64,000 nucleotides of DNA from Hafnia alvei (GTDB lineage: Bacteria; Pseudomonadota; Gammaproteobacteria; Enterobacterales; Enterobacteriaceae). How positions within the stretch are numbered: position 1 is the first letter of the stretch; the number at the start of each line of letters is the position of its first letter. Below the pieces are notes generated by a model. It made no database searches, was not told where the DNA came from, and saw only the letters and a program-made list of their open reading frames with translations. Shown here one piece after another: positions 1 to 9,055 of the stretch. Both the position numbers and the translations under genes were made by a program. The stretch spans positions 4,092,001-4,156,000 of the forward strand of contig NZ_OZ061315.1 of assembly GCF_964063325.1 (NCBI RefSeq), written 5' to 3'.

Positions 1-122
1 TGTTTTTGCACGTCATTAGGATAAATACCTTTATCCGTAAGCAGGCTGACAACTTTTTCAAGCGTCGTATTAGTTTCTGATTCTACTTTTTTCTCATCCA
101 CTGAGAGTTGTTGTTCTGCCAC
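1..122 (-). CDS. 5' end of an unidentified gene, cut by the window edge
   Basis: A minus-strand frame runs open for 40 codons from a GTG at 122 to the window edge. A purine-rich stretch (GGGGAGAGAAGG) sits just upstream of the GTG and makes a good ribosome-binding site. The visible peptide is hydrophilic and acidic (starts MAEQQLSVDEKK if GTG is read as Met), with no signal peptide or membrane segment. I do not recognise the family from so short a piece. It is divergent from rnk, with about 430 bp between the two starts. Confidence 0.45.
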   Translation of the reverse strand, partial: MAEQQLSVDEKKVESETNTTLEKVVSLLTDKGIYPNDVQK

Positions 123-462
123 GCCTTCTCTCCCCTATTATTCATTTCAACCGGAGCGTTATCTCTGTTGATGTTTGTACCCTACAGCGGATAAATAAAA
201 GTGAGCAGAGGGTCTTTTTCCAATTCAAACTGGAAATTAATGCCAAAAGCCATTTCCAGTTCAAATTTCGTTTAAAGTTCGGCAGTGGAAAATATTTTAT
301 TCCCTGATTTATCAGGAAAAAACAGTTGAGAGGTTATAAACCCGGATAGATTTTGATACTATCAATGCGTCGGATATAGACTGTCCGATTCGTGATACAG
401 CTCACTTTTAAAAATCTGGCAAGCTATCTATTATCACGTTATAGAAATTTAGAAGAACTCTG

Positions 463-497
463 AACCCTTGCGCTTACGGGCGCGAGGGTTTTCTTTT
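463..497 (+). terminator. Rho-independent terminator or attenuator upstream of rnk
   Basis: A GC-rich hairpin (arms AACCCT and AGGGTT around TTGCGC..GCGCG) is followed directly by a T-rich run (TTTTCTTTT). It lies 55 bp before rnk with no plus-strand protein gene upstream, so it either ends a small RNA or attenuates the rnk leader. The 123-460 stretch also holds an inverted repeat AACTGGAAAT / ATTTCCAGTT (228-261) and otherwise nothing I can name. Confidence 0.5.
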
Positions 498-552
498 GAC
501 ACAAGACAACAAGAACAGGAAAGCCTCCTGTCTACCTTACATGGAGAGAACT

Positions 553-963
553 ATGTCACGACCAGCCATTATTCTGAACGAACTCGATGCTGCCCGCTTA
601 GACACGCTGCTTGAGCAGCCTGCTTTCGCCAGCCTGCCGGTCGCTGAAGCATTAAACAATGAGCTCGATCGCGCTGAAATGCTCAGCCCTGCAAACATGC
701 CTGCTGACGTGGTAACCATGAACAGCCGGGTGAAATTCCGCGACCTCTCTTCCAAAGAAGAGCATGTGCGCACGCTGGTTTATCCTGCGAGCCTGAAAGA
801 CAGCGCGACTCAGCTGTCTGTTATGGCACCTATTGGCGCGGCATTACTCGGCTTGCGCGTAGGCGATGCCATTACATGGGAACTGCCAAACGGCCAGAAA
901 ACCCATATCGAAGTCTTGGAATTACAGTACCAGCCCGAAGCGGCCGGTGAGTATCATCGTTAA
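553..963 (+). CDS. rnk: Rnk, regulator of nucleoside diphosphate kinase
   Basis: The 136-residue product matches E. coli Rnk in length and almost throughout in sequence: MSRPAIILNELDA at the start, VVTMNSRVKF in the middle, and APIGAALLGLRVGD then YQPEAAGEY at the end. Rnk has an N-terminal helical hairpin and a GreA/GreB-like C-terminal domain. It binds RNA polymerase and affects nucleoside diphosphate kinase levels. The open frame extends upstream to 496, but I start at 553 because that ATG aligns with E. coli Rnk and follows a GGAGAGAAC purine stretch. The gene is monocistronic, behind a terminator-like hairpin at 463-497. Confidence 0.95.
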   Translation: MSRPAIILNELDAARLDTLLEQPAFASLPVAEALNNELDRAEMLSPANMPADVVTMNSRVKFRDLSSKEEHVRTLVYPASLKDSATQLSVMAPIGAALLGLRVGDAITWELPNGQKTHIEVLELQYQPEAAGEYHR

Positions 964-1120
964 TCATCACCGCTCGTAATCATTTTTAACGGGTAAAATA
1001 TCTCTCTCACCTCGCTGGGTTAGCGGTTGGCTTCAGGCAAACAGAAACGGCGGATGAAAATAGGGAAGCCACATCAGACTCGCTGGCTTCCTTTTCCTAC
1101 AACATAAATTTGGGAAACTC

Positions 1121-2215
1121 ATGAACAGACGTCGTTTTCTTCGCCTTAGCGCTGCCGCTCCTTTCATTGCCTCGGCCCTTATGGGCATTAGCCACGCTAA
1201 CGCAGCAAATGAAACCAAAGATTGGAACCACTATCGCGTCACAACACAGGTCGATATTCCGGCCACCAACGAAGCGGTGCAGCTGTGGCTGCCATTGCCC
1301 GCTACCCGCTTAGGCGACTACCAGCGGGCTCAAACGCCGCATTGGAAAGTATCAGACGATGGCAAAGCCAAGCTGATGCTGATAAAGCCATATAATACGC
1401 TGGTGCTGCATGTCAGTTGGCCCACCACAACCGCCGGTCAACATAGCGTGACCATGACGCAAAGCGTGAGCACGCGCAATCGCCATATCGATCTTAAAAC
1501 CCCTCCGGCCAATCCCGTTAAGCTAACAGCAGAAGAAATGGCGCTCTATTTGCAGCCAACGCGCTATTTACCAACCGACGGCATCGTGGCTAAAACAGCC
1601 AACAAAATCATTCAAGGACGCGGCGACAACAACATCGATCGCGCCAAAATGATCTATGACTGGGTGGTGGCCAATACCCAGCGCGATCCCAAAACGCAGG
1701 GCTGCGGCGACGGTAACGTTAAGCAAATGCTCGACAGCGGTAATCTTTCCGGTAAATGCGCCGACATCAATGCGCTGTTTGTGGCGCTAGCGCGCTCGGT
1801 TGGTATTCCTGCTCGCGATGCCTACGGCGTGCGCTTAGGTAAGTCAGACATGGGCTTTAACAGCCTAGGCAAAGATGGCGATATCACCAAAGCCCAGCAC
1901 TGCCGCGCGGAGTTTTATATGGAAGGTTATGGTTGGATCCCGGTCGATCCTGCCGATGTGCGCAAAGTGATGCTGGAAGAACAAGCCGGTGGTCTACCGT
2001 TTAGCGATCCTAAGGTACAAAAAGCCAACGACTGGATGTTTGGCGGTTGGGAGATGAACTGGATGGCCTACAACCATGCCCATGACCTCAAACTTCCAGG
2101 TACCCAAGATCAGGCGGCTTACCTGATGTATCCACAAGCCCAGGTTGGAGATACAAAATTGGATAGCTTGAAGCCAGACACTTTCAAATACTCGATTAAC
2201 AGCGTGAAGCTTTAA
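1121..2215 (+). CDS. Tat-exported transglutaminase-like protein
   Basis: The 364-residue protein opens with a twin-arginine signal (RRRFLRLSAAAPF) ending near the ANA at 27-29, so it is probably exported folded to the periplasm. A transglutaminase-like core (residues ~165-285) holds a plausible catalytic triad: Cys213 in SGKCAD, His260 in QHCRAE and Asp276 in PVDPAD. In this superfamily such enzymes act as cysteine proteases, peptide cyclases or deamidases, and the substrate here cannot be told. It is separate from rnk and convergent with the cytochrome genes. A short inverted repeat (CCAACCCT / AGGGTTGG, 2229-2260) follows the stop without a T-run. Confidence 0.8.
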   Translation: MNRRRFLRLSAAAPFIASALMGISHANAANETKDWNHYRVTTQVDIPATNEAVQLWLPLPATRLGDYQRAQTPHWKVSDDGKAKLMLIKPYNTLVLHVSWPTTTAGQHSVTMTQSVSTRNRHIDLKTPPANPVKLTAEEMALYLQPTRYLPTDGIVAKTANKIIQGRGDNNIDRAKMIYDWVVANTQRDPKTQGCGDGNVKQMLDSGNLSGKCADINALFVALARSVGIPARDAYGVRLGKSDMGFNSLGKDGDITKAQHCRAEFYMEGYGWIPVDPADVRKVMLEEQAGGLPFSDPKVQKANDWMFGGWEMNWMAYNHAHDLKLPGTQDQAAYLMYPQAQVGDTKLDSLKPDTFKYSINSVKL

Positions 2216-2276
2216 TCATCGCGCTACGCCAACCCTTTCATCACTCGAAGAGAGGGTTGGACGTTTACAGAGTCGC

Positions 2277-2789
2277 TCATCGTTTACCCGGCAACATGGC
2301 GCGCACCAAGTCTTTACGCAACCAAATCGACATCACAATCACCGCCACAATATGCACACAAACCAGCGCAGTGACAGCGTTAACTAACCAATAATGCCAA
2401 TCATCAACCGGATAGAGATCGATGAAATCCGTATCTTGTGCCCAGCCGGTGAGTGCAACCAGTGGCAACAAGATCCAGAACAGCCAAATCCCAATAGCGC
2501 CTAGCGGATTATGATGTAACCCCGCTGGGGAAGTTCGCATTTTCAGCTCGCGAAAATGGTTCTTCAGAGATGAGGGCGTTGGAACGATGGCAGACAAACG
2601 CGCGGGGCCTTTGGCGAACGTCAGCCCCCACAGCAGGCGTAGGATAACTAGGCTCGCCACGGCAAGCCCAATCCCCTGATGCCAATCGCTGCCCGGCTTG
2701 GTGACATGTAGGCGGTTAAGCAAAAAGCCCAGCGCTACGCCCCAATGGGTGACGCGCACGACCCCATCCCAACGCATCCCCAGCGCCAT
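2277..2789 (-). CDS. Membrane cytochrome b (YceJ/b561-like)
   Basis: This 170-residue protein has four hydrophobic segments with histidines in the usual places for haem b: VTHWGVALGF near the N terminus, WHQGIGLAVASL in helix 2, and HYWLVNAVTALVCVHIVAV in the last helix. This is the diheme b561 / nickel-dependent hydrogenase b-subunit fold. Such proteins pass electrons between the quinone pool and a soluble partner. It starts 2 bp after the stop of cybC, so the two are co-transcribed, and periplasmic cytochrome b562 is the obvious candidate partner. Met4 is an alternative start. Confidence 0.82.
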   Translation of the reverse strand: MALGMRWDGVVRVTHWGVALGFLLNRLHVTKPGSDWHQGIGLAVASLVILRLLWGLTFAKGPARLSAIVPTPSSLKNHFRELKMRTSPAGLHHNPLGAIGIWLFWILLPLVALTGWAQDTDFIDLYPVDDWHYWLVNAVTALVCVHIVAVIVMSIWLRKDLVRAMLPGKR

Positions 2790-2791
2790 AA

Positions 2792-3184
2792 TTACTTATA
2801 CTTCTTATGGTAAGCGTTGCGCGTATCTTTAAATTTCTCAGCGGCGGCTTTCGCTTGCTCAAACTGCCCTGCATCAGCGAGCTTCTCAGCATCGTTGATT
2901 TGGCCAATCAGAATATCTAACCCATGACGAAAATCTGTCATTTTTGCACCATCAGCAGGCTCTTTTTCCAGCTTAGGCGGAGTCCCCTTCTGTGCTTCTT
3001 GAGCTCCTGCCTTCATGCCTTCCAGCGCTTTTTTAAACTCTTGCGGGTTATCCGTCTTTAACGCGGTTTTATAGTTGCTGGCGATGGTATCCATTGCATC
3101 ACCCACATCTTCTCCAGCTGCATAGGCCAAAGAACTCCCCATCAACATTGCCGCACTTGCCAACATCAGTAATGTTTTACGCAT
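2792..3184 (-). CDS. cybC: Soluble cytochrome b562
   Basis: The 130-residue product has a signal peptide (cleavage after LAYA, residues 19-22) and a four-helix-bundle mature domain. The two haem ligands of cytochrome b562 are present: Met31 in GDAMDT and His126 in the terminal NAYHKKYK. The segment FRHGLDILIGQINDA is close to E. coli. It is a periplasmic electron carrier. It is the first gene of a two-gene unit with the downstream membrane cytochrome b, which hints at a transmembrane electron route. Confidence 0.93.
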   Translation of the reverse strand: MRKTLLMLASAAMLMGSSLAYAAGEDVGDAMDTIASNYKTALKTDNPQEFKKALEGMKAGAQEAQKGTPPKLEKEPADGAKMTDFRHGLDILIGQINDAEKLADAGQFEQAKAAAEKFKDTRNAYHKKYK

Positions 3185-3329
3185 CTTATTTTATCCTTAC
3201 TTATTGATAACATTTGCTCACGTTTATCAACATAGAGAGTAGGGGCGGGATGTGCAAGATATGAAAGAGGAATTTACGTTTATTGACGGGGTAATTGTGC
3301 GTAATTTGAAGATTTTGAGAAAGGTTTCG

Positions 3330-3655
3330 ACCGCCTATCGGTAACGGCTTTCACATATGACTTGGTTAGAAGGCGTCCGAGTCGGGTGGCCCCAAACCTA
3401 ACGTCGACATCCTGTCGACGTTGCTCGAACTACCATGACTTAACCTTTAAAAACAAAAATAACCGGTTTTGTATTTTTAGTGTTCCATGAAGCACATTTT
3501 AGATTCGCCATCAGGGATGATGGTGAAAGGTTGAGGGCGTGCAGGGATGCACGCTCCGAAACCGGTCGGCCAAACAACTCAGGAAAAAGCGCGAGAGTGA
3601 AGAGGTTGCGCGCTAGCAACCTTTTCTCGGACGCTCACGTCAGCACTTAAATGGA
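3330..3655. repeat. Structured intergenic repeat element, copy 1
   Basis: The left end (ACCGCC, 4 bp, GGTAACGGCTTTCAC at 3340-3354) matches the left end of a better-preserved element at 53969. Inside are hairpins with a shared cap: AACGTCGACA/TGTCGACGTT (3400-3422), CCATCA-GGGA-TGATGG (3508-3523), GCGTGCA-GGGA-TGCACGC (3537-3554) and AGGTTGC/GCAACCT (3603-3622). The right end is degenerate, with only CACTTAAATG near 3645 recalling the other copy. There is no open frame. It fills most of the gap between cybC and pmbA. Confidence 0.55.
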
Positions 3656-3722
3656 GATATATTTGCTAACTAGCGTTCGAAACCTATCATCAATACAACA
3701 AATTCTGTATCGCCCCTAAACC

Positions 3723-5063
3723 CTACTCCCCCGCAATCTTCATCGCTTCCAGCAGCGCCGAGCCGCACTGGATATTACTGCGTAGTTCGATGTCATCACC
3801 CATGGTGACCAAATTCGACCACATATCTTTCAGATTACCGGCAATCGTCACTTCGCTTACTGGATACTGGATTTCACCATTCTCAACCCAGAAACCAGCC
3901 GCTCCGCGAGAATAATCACCGGTTACACCGCTCACGCCTTGGCCCATCAGCTCTGTCACTAAGAAGCCGGTACCCATTTTCTTCAGCATATCCTCAAAGC
4001 CCAAACCTTGGCCCGCGATACGCCAGTTATGAATACCACCCGCATGCCCAGTGCTTTGCATACCCAGCTTACGTGCTGAATAGCTGGTCATCAGCCAAGT
4101 CTGTAACACACCATTTTCGACAATATTACGTTCCACGGTGCGCACACCTTCGCTGTCAAACGGCGTAGAGGCCATTCCTTTCAACAGATGCGGTTGTTCA
4201 TTGATGGTCAGCCATTCAGGCAGGATCTGCTTGCCAAGGCTATCGAGTAAGAAGGTTGATTTGCGATAAACGCTGCTGCCGCTAATTGCACCTACGAGAT
4301 GACCAAATAGCCCCGTAGCCACTTCGGCAGCAAACATGATCGGCGCTTCCATGGTCGGCAGACGACGTGGCGCTAAACGTGAAAGCGTACGGCGAGCGCA
4401 CTCCTCACCAACCCATTCAGGCGTTTTCAGATCGTTGATATCACGCGCAATGGTATATGCATAGTCGCGTTCCATATCACCTTCGTGCTCGGCAATCACA
4501 CAGCTAGAAAGCGAATGACGGCTGGAGCTGTAGCTTTGCAGCATACCGTGGCTGTTACCAAAAACTTTGATGCCATAGTGGCTGTTAAAGCTGCCGCCTT
4601 CGGTATTCGTAATACGCGGGTCAAACTGCAAAGAAGCCTGCTCGGCACGCGCCGCTAATTCAATGCCGCGTTCCGCGTCCAATTCGGCAGGGTGGAACAG
4701 ATCTAGATCCGGCGCATCAAACGCCAGCAGCTCTTTATCTGCCGGGCCAGCAAACGGATCGGGAGAGGTATAGCGCGCAATATCGAGCGCGGCCTGCACG
4801 GTGCGGGCAATCGCATCAGGGCTCAGGTCAGTCGACGACGCGCTCCCCTTGCGCTGCTGGTGATAAACGGTGATGCCTAAAGCACCATCGCTGTTAAATT
4901 CAACATTTTCAACTTCGCCAAAACGAGTGCTAATACTGATGCCGGTGGTTTTGGTGACGGCCACTTCGGCGGCATCGGCACCGACTTTAGCCAGTTCCAA
5001 CGCCTGTGCAACCGCGTTTTCCAGCGTCTTGCGTTGTTCTGCAACCTGAGTGATTACTTTCAT
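3723..5063 (-). CDS. pmbA: PmbA/TldE, subunit of the TldD/E peptidase
   Basis: The 446-residue product follows E. coli PmbA end to end (NVEFNSDGALGITVYHQ, TNTEGGSFNSHYG, STGHAGGIHNWRIAGQG, GAAGFWVENGEIQYPVSE). PmbA (TldE) pairs with the metallopeptidase TldD to degrade unfolded peptides. It matures microcin B17 and CcdA-type substrates, and it lacks the zinc-binding HExxxH of TldD. I chose the ATG at 5063 over a TTG one codon earlier. As in E. coli it is divergent from yjgA. Confidence 0.95.
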   Translation of the reverse strand: MKVITQVAEQRKTLENAVAQALELAKVGADAAEVAVTKTTGISISTRFGEVENVEFNSDGALGITVYHQQRKGSASSTDLSPDAIARTVQAALDIARYTSPDPFAGPADKELLAFDAPDLDLFHPAELDAERGIELAARAEQASLQFDPRITNTEGGSFNSHYGIKVFGNSHGMLQSYSSSRHSLSSCVIAEHEGDMERDYAYTIARDINDLKTPEWVGEECARRTLSRLAPRRLPTMEAPIMFAAEVATGLFGHLVGAISGSSVYRKSTFLLDSLGKQILPEWLTINEQPHLLKGMASTPFDSEGVRTVERNIVENGVLQTWLMTSYSARKLGMQSTGHAGGIHNWRIAGQGLGFEDMLKKMGTGFLVTELMGQGVSGVTGDYSRGAAGFWVENGEIQYPVSEVTIAGNLKDMWSNLVTMGDDIELRSNIQCGSALLEAMKIAGE

Positions 5064-5251
5064 CAATCTGCCATAATTATCAGAAATGGATTAAACCACC
5101 GGCGCAATCATCGCCGTAGGCCGTTATGATAGGCACCTTAACGTGCCAGTTTCTAAAGCTTAGCTGTCTCTGAGTTTATCAGGAACTGAGATCAATTTCG
5201 CACAATCGCTACAACCTGATAGGATTAGCGTCTTTTTTTAAGGAATCAGAT

Positions 5252-5809
5252 ATGCAGAAGCATCCAGACGAAGACTGGTTAGACGAAGTACCCGAAAACG
5301 ACATTGATAAAGATGAAGACGACGAGATCATCTGGGTCAGCAAAAGCGAGATCAAACGCGATGCAGAAGCCCTGAAAGATCTTGGCGCAGAGCTGGTCGA
5401 TCTCGGCAAAAACGCGCTGGATAAAATCCCGCTGGACGCCGATCTGCGTGCTGCCATTGAGCTAGCACAGCGCATCAAAAAAGAAGGCCGCCGCCGTCAG
5501 CTACAGCTGATTGGTAAAATGCTGCGTCAACGTGACCCAGAACCAATCCAGACTGCGCTAGATAAACTCAACAACCGTCACAACCAGCAGGTCGCACTGT
5601 TCCATAAACTGGAACAAATTCGTGACCGTTTGATTGATGAAGGCGATGACGCAATTTCGATTGTATTGGATCTCTATCCGCAGGCCGATCGTCAGCAGCT
5701 ACGTTCGCTGATCCGCAATGCGAAGAAAGAGAAGGCTACCAACAAGCCGCCTAAGTCAGCCCGCCAGATTTTCCAATACCTGCGCGAACTGTCTGAAGAA
5801 AGCGAGTAA
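5252..5809 (+). CDS. yjgA: YjgA/DarP, 50S ribosome-associated assembly factor
   Basis: A 185-residue, highly charged, mostly helical protein with an acidic N terminus (residues 1-30 rich in D/E) and a basic core containing the AQRIKKEGRRRQLQLIGK segment typical of the YjgA (DUF615) family. YjgA/DarP binds late 50S precursors and promotes maturation of the peptidyl-transferase centre. An AAGGAATC sequence ahead of the ATG serves as ribosome-binding site. The divergent pmbA-yjgA order is conserved across enterobacteria. Confidence 0.93.
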   Translation: MQKHPDEDWLDEVPENDIDKDEDDEIIWVSKSEIKRDAEALKDLGAELVDLGKNALDKIPLDADLRAAIELAQRIKKEGRRRQLQLIGKMLRQRDPEPIQTALDKLNNRHNQQVALFHKLEQIRDRLIDEGDDAISIVLDLYPQADRQQLRSLIRNAKKEKATNKPPKSARQIFQYLRELSEESE

Positions 5810-5822
5810 TGGCGCCCCTGCC

Positions 5823-5868
5823 AGTGCATCTTTCAGCCAAGCGGATGACCGCTTGAAGGATGCACTGC
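5823..5868. other. Inverted repeat between convergent yjgA and barstar genes
   Basis: Arms CAGTGCATC and GATGCACTG enclose a second stem (AAGCGG-ATGA-CCGCTT). It forms a stable hairpin just after the yjgA stop but has no T-run on either strand, so its role as a terminator is uncertain. Confidence 0.4.
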
Positions 5869-5896
5869 TGCAGTTGCTAATGAATGTATGTTTGCC

Positions 5897-6175
5897 CTAA
5901 AGGTTTTTTTCTGCCGTATTAAAACGTAGCGCCCCTTCCAGCTCCTCTTCAGCTTCTTCAAAAAGCAGAACCAGCGCGGCAAAGCGACGTTTTTTATGGC
6001 CGTTAAAATTTACGAACTCAATCTCTACCGGTAGTTTGATACCCGCCGTCACCACATCCCAGAGCGCATCAAGATTATTGCCAAACTCACTATCAAGAGA
6101 AAATGCTAGGCTAAACTGGCGGTAAAATGCCGGAAGATCGGCAATATGACTAAAATCGAACTTAACTTTATTCAT
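5897..6175 (-). CDS. Barstar-family ribonuclease inhibitor
   Basis: The 92-residue product has the barstar fold signature: LDALWDVVTAG, then LPVEIEFVNF, RRFAALVLLFEEAEEEL and LRFNTAEK. Its length is close to E. coli YhcO (about 90 residues). Barstar blocks the active site of barnase-type guanyl-specific RNases. An in-frame GTG at 6184 overlaps the RNase stop, but the ATG at 6175 has a GGAG at the right distance and gives the family start. It follows the barnase-like gene immediately, as expected for an enzyme with its cytoplasmic immunity protein. Confidence 0.88.
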   Translation of the reverse strand: MNKVKFDFSHIADLPAFYRQFSLAFSLDSEFGNNLDALWDVVTAGIKLPVEIEFVNFNGHKKRRFAALVLLFEEAEEELEGALRFNTAEKNL

Positions 6176-6180
6176 GCTGA

Positions 6181-6639
6181 TCACTCCATTTTAGTAAAGT
6201 TGCGATAGTGATCTCGCGTTACGTAAATCAGCCCATCATTAGAGTAGATCAACCGATCGGCCTGCCGATGTCCGCAGCGATAATTGATATCAGCTTCTCG
6301 CCACACTCGTTTTGCTTTTTGCGGTAAGCGTTTTTCACGATTAGAAAAACGATCGCCGCCAATCGCTTTGCCGGGAAGCACGCTGCATAAATTTCCCGCG
6401 CTGGGTTCCCATCCTTCCACCCTCGCCTGTTTTTTCGTGATGTAAAAACTAGGCAGTCGTTGGTGTTCGCGTAAATAGCTAATAACACGATCCTGTTTGG
6501 TAAGCTGCTCAATATCTTCTGACGTCGAAACTGATTGCCCTTCATTACTGCTACTGCTGTTGGCAGCCTGACTGTTAAGAAAAGCCACCCCGCTCAATGC
6601 CAGAATAATCAGTAATCCGGTCCATAAACGCTTTGCCAT
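6181..6639 (-). CDS. Barnase-family secreted ribonuclease
   Basis: A 152-residue protein with an N-terminal export signal (residues 1-26), a Ser/Gln-rich linker and a barnase domain (~45-152). Barnase landmarks are all present: ITKKQARVEGW, GKAIGGDRFSNREKRLP, WREADINY and DHYRNFTK. The catalytic trio corresponds to Glu115, Arg129 and His144. Two cysteines (85 and 122) could form a disulfide in the periplasm. It is expected to cleave RNA after G outside the cytoplasm. The downstream barstar gene protects the producer. The role (nutrient scavenging or competition) is unknown. Confidence 0.87.
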   Translation of the reverse strand: MAKRLWTGLLIILALSGVAFLNSQAANSSSSNEGQSVSTSEDIEQLTKQDRVISYLREHQRLPSFYITKKQARVEGWEPSAGNLCSVLPGKAIGGDRFSNREKRLPQKAKRVWREADINYRCGHRQADRLIYSNDGLIYVTRDHYRNFTKME

Positions 6640-6895
6640 ACATCCTCACCCAACCATTGCATAAAGGATCTAACTAAAATAATTGCGAAAAATGAAGCAC
6701 AGATGAAACCCACATTTTTATTTAGGCCGCGTGATCCACGTGATTACGCAGAACTGAACAACCAGCCCTCGTACTTATCATAATCGCAGAATAAGGAAAC
6801 ACCAGTAGGTATAGATTGAACAAATAGGAAAATAGCGTGGGGTTTTGTTTTATGCGGGCGAAATACGTGAGCACACGCAGTTCGCCCGTCAGGAT

Positions 6896-8356
6896 TTAGA
6901 GATTACCGAGGTGCAGCGTTTTCACTTCCATAAACTCTTCCAGACCCAGCGTGGAACCCTCACGGCCCAAGCCAGACTCTTTCACCCCGCCAAATGGCGC
7001 GAGTTCAGTTGAGACCGAGCATTCGTTAATACCGATCATCCCGCTTTCCAACAGTTCAGATACGCGGAACACGCGCGACAGATTCTGAGTATAGAAATAA
7101 GCCGCTAAACCAAACGGTGTATCGTTGGCACGTTTGATCACTTCATCTTCAGTTTTGAAACGATAACAAGCAGCAACAGGGCCAAAGGTCTCTTCCGATG
7201 CCATCAGCATGTCTTCGTTAGCTTCAGCAATCAGCGTTGGCTGGAAGAAATTGCCGCCCAGCGCGTGGCGCTGTCCGCCCACAATCACTTTCCCGCCATT
7301 TTCTAAGGCATCTTTAACGTGTTGCTCCACTTTATCCACGCCCTTCTCGCTCACCAACGGGCCGACATTCACACCGTCGTCCATGCCGTTACCCACTTTC
7401 AGCTTGCGCACTTCATCGGCCAAACGGCTCACAAACGTATCGTAAATGCTGTCGTGAAGATAAATACGGTTGATGCATACGCACACCTGGCCCGCATTGC
7501 GGAACTTGTTTGCCATCACACCTTTAATTGCGGCATCTAAATCGGCGTCTTCAAAAACGATGAAGGACGCATTGCCACCCAACTCCATCGACACCTTTTT
7601 CATGGTTTCAGCGGCGTTACGCACCAAGGTTTTACCCACGCCCGTTGAGCCGGTAAATGAGATTTTACGCACATCTTTGCTGCCCATTATGACGTCGCTG
7701 ATAGCCAGCGTATCCCCCGATACCGCGTTCAACACGCCATCTGGGACACCGGCTTTCTGTGCCAGCGCTAACAGTGCAAAGGCACACAGTGGAGTTTCAT
7801 TGGCGGGTTTGATCAAACCGGTACAGCCCGCAGCAAGAGCAGGGCCTAATTTGCGCGTTAGCATCGCTAACGGGAAGTTCCACGGCGTAATCGCGGCGAC
7901 GACGCCAACGGGTTCACGCGTCGCCCAAATGCGCGAACCCGGCTTCACCGGCGGAATTATCTCACCGTTGGCACGCTTCGCCTCTTCGGCAAACCACTGA
8001 ATAAAGCTGGCGGCATAATCGACCTCACCCAGCGCTTCTTTAAGCGGCTTCCCTTGTTCAGCCACCATCAGTTCGGCCAAAAATGGCTTATTTTCAACGA
8101 TCAGGTGATACCAATTCTGTAGGATTTCAGAGCGTTGCTTGGCCGTTGTTTTACGCCATGCAGGTAACGCTTCGCTGGCGGCACGAATCGCTGCCTGAGT
8201 TTCTTTCTGCCCCGCATTGGCGACTTTAGCTACCACTTCACCCGTTGCAGGGTTGGTGACTTCATAGGTATCCGAGGCGTCCTGCCATTGACCAGCAACA
8301 AAAAAGCCGGTTTTAAAGAATTCATTTTTCTTAAGTTTTTCGTGTAAGGGGTTCAC
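6896..8356 (-). CDS. gabD: NAD(P)-dependent succinate-semialdehyde dehydrogenase (GabD-like)
   Basis: An aldehyde dehydrogenase of 486 residues, close to E. coli GabD (482). It has ITPWNFPLAMLTRK, the cofactor segment SFTGSTGVGKTL, MELGGNASFIVFEDADLD with the general-base Glu, and GQVCVCINR with the catalytic Cys plus the second Cys two residues on, typical of SSADH. The frame extends to 8422, but a GTG at 8356 follows a perfect GGAGG with 5-nt spacing and matches the family N terminus. No gabT or gabP lies nearby, so the symbol is by homology. GABA made by the nearby GadB could ultimately feed this enzyme, but no transaminase is seen. Confidence 0.8.
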   Translation of the reverse strand: MNPLHEKLKKNEFFKTGFFVAGQWQDASDTYEVTNPATGEVVAKVANAGQKETQAAIRAASEALPAWRKTTAKQRSEILQNWYHLIVENKPFLAELMVAEQGKPLKEALGEVDYAASFIQWFAEEAKRANGEIIPPVKPGSRIWATREPVGVVAAITPWNFPLAMLTRKLGPALAAGCTGLIKPANETPLCAFALLALAQKAGVPDGVLNAVSGDTLAISDVIMGSKDVRKISFTGSTGVGKTLVRNAAETMKKVSMELGGNASFIVFEDADLDAAIKGVMANKFRNAGQVCVCINRIYLHDSIYDTFVSRLADEVRKLKVGNGMDDGVNVGPLVSEKGVDKVEQHVKDALENGGKVIVGGQRHALGGNFFQPTLIAEANEDMLMASEETFGPVAACYRFKTEDEVIKRANDTPFGLAAYFYTQNLSRVFRVSELLESGMIGINECSVSTELAPFGGVKESGLGREGSTLGLEEFMEVKTLHLGNL

Positions 8357-8569
8357 TTCTGCCTCCAGAATCGCCGCGATGCTCACAAATGAGGTCCACT
8401 GTGAGTGGTAAAAAAAATGCACACCGAAGAGTATAGAGGAAGATTTTTAAGGTGGAGATAAGAAGTCGATGAATTTTAGCAGGTGCTAGCTACGCCCTTT
8501 ATTTTAGTCAAGGCGCGTTATTATTCGCCAAGCCTAAGAAGTCTTAGCGCTTGGCGTTAGAATTACATC

Positions 8570-8884
8570 TTAGTGCACAACTAAATCCTGTAATTTGTTT
8601 TTGAATTCATAAACTTTTTTATCTTGGTTTTTCTTACAGAATTCAACCATCGGCGGCACAGCAATCACTGCAGATTCACGCAAAGAAACAGAATCACCAC
8701 CTTTGTAGTCGGTTACATCATCAAGCATAAAGAAGGCAATTGGGGCCATAGCTTTAGGATTAAGGTCAAGAAACTCTTTACAGTTCATGTCTTTAGGTGT
8801 CACTTCCACATTAGCAGCAAAGCTTGAGCTCAGTGGAATAAACAACGCAGCAGAAAGAGTGGCGACAAGAATTGATTTTTTCAT
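8570..8884 (-). CDS. hdeB: HdeB-like periplasmic acid-stress chaperone
   Basis: The 104-residue protein has a signal peptide (cleavage after SFAA) and an HdeA/HdeB domain. DMNCKEFLDLNPKAMAPIAFFMLDD and FCKKNQDKKVYEFKN closely parallel E. coli HdeB, including the two cysteines that form the conserved disulfide. HdeA/B are dimers at neutral pH and unfold at pH 2-3 to bind denaturing periplasmic proteins. No hdeA or hdeD is seen in the window. An EvgA-like box lies 171 bp upstream of the ATG, the same distance as at gadB. Confidence 0.9.
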   Translation of the reverse strand: MKKSILVATLSAALFIPLSSSFAANVEVTPKDMNCKEFLDLNPKAMAPIAFFMLDDVTDYKGGDSVSLRESAVIAVPPMVEFCKKNQDKKVYEFKNKLQDLVVH

Positions 8885-9055
8885 AAAAACCTCAAGTAAT
8901 TAATGATGGGTTATTGATGAAAGAACAATACATTTTTAAATTGTAAACTCAAATAAATAAAAGACTCTGTTTATGCAAAGTTTACAAATTAATAAAGAGA
9001 TTTACTCGCTAAAAAAACATCTTACACCATCGTTCAAATCACTATTTTATGAATT

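Noticed and set aside
6249..6545. 98-codon minus-strand open frame inside the barnase-like gene
   Set aside because: Alternative frame of a well-supported gene; no family.
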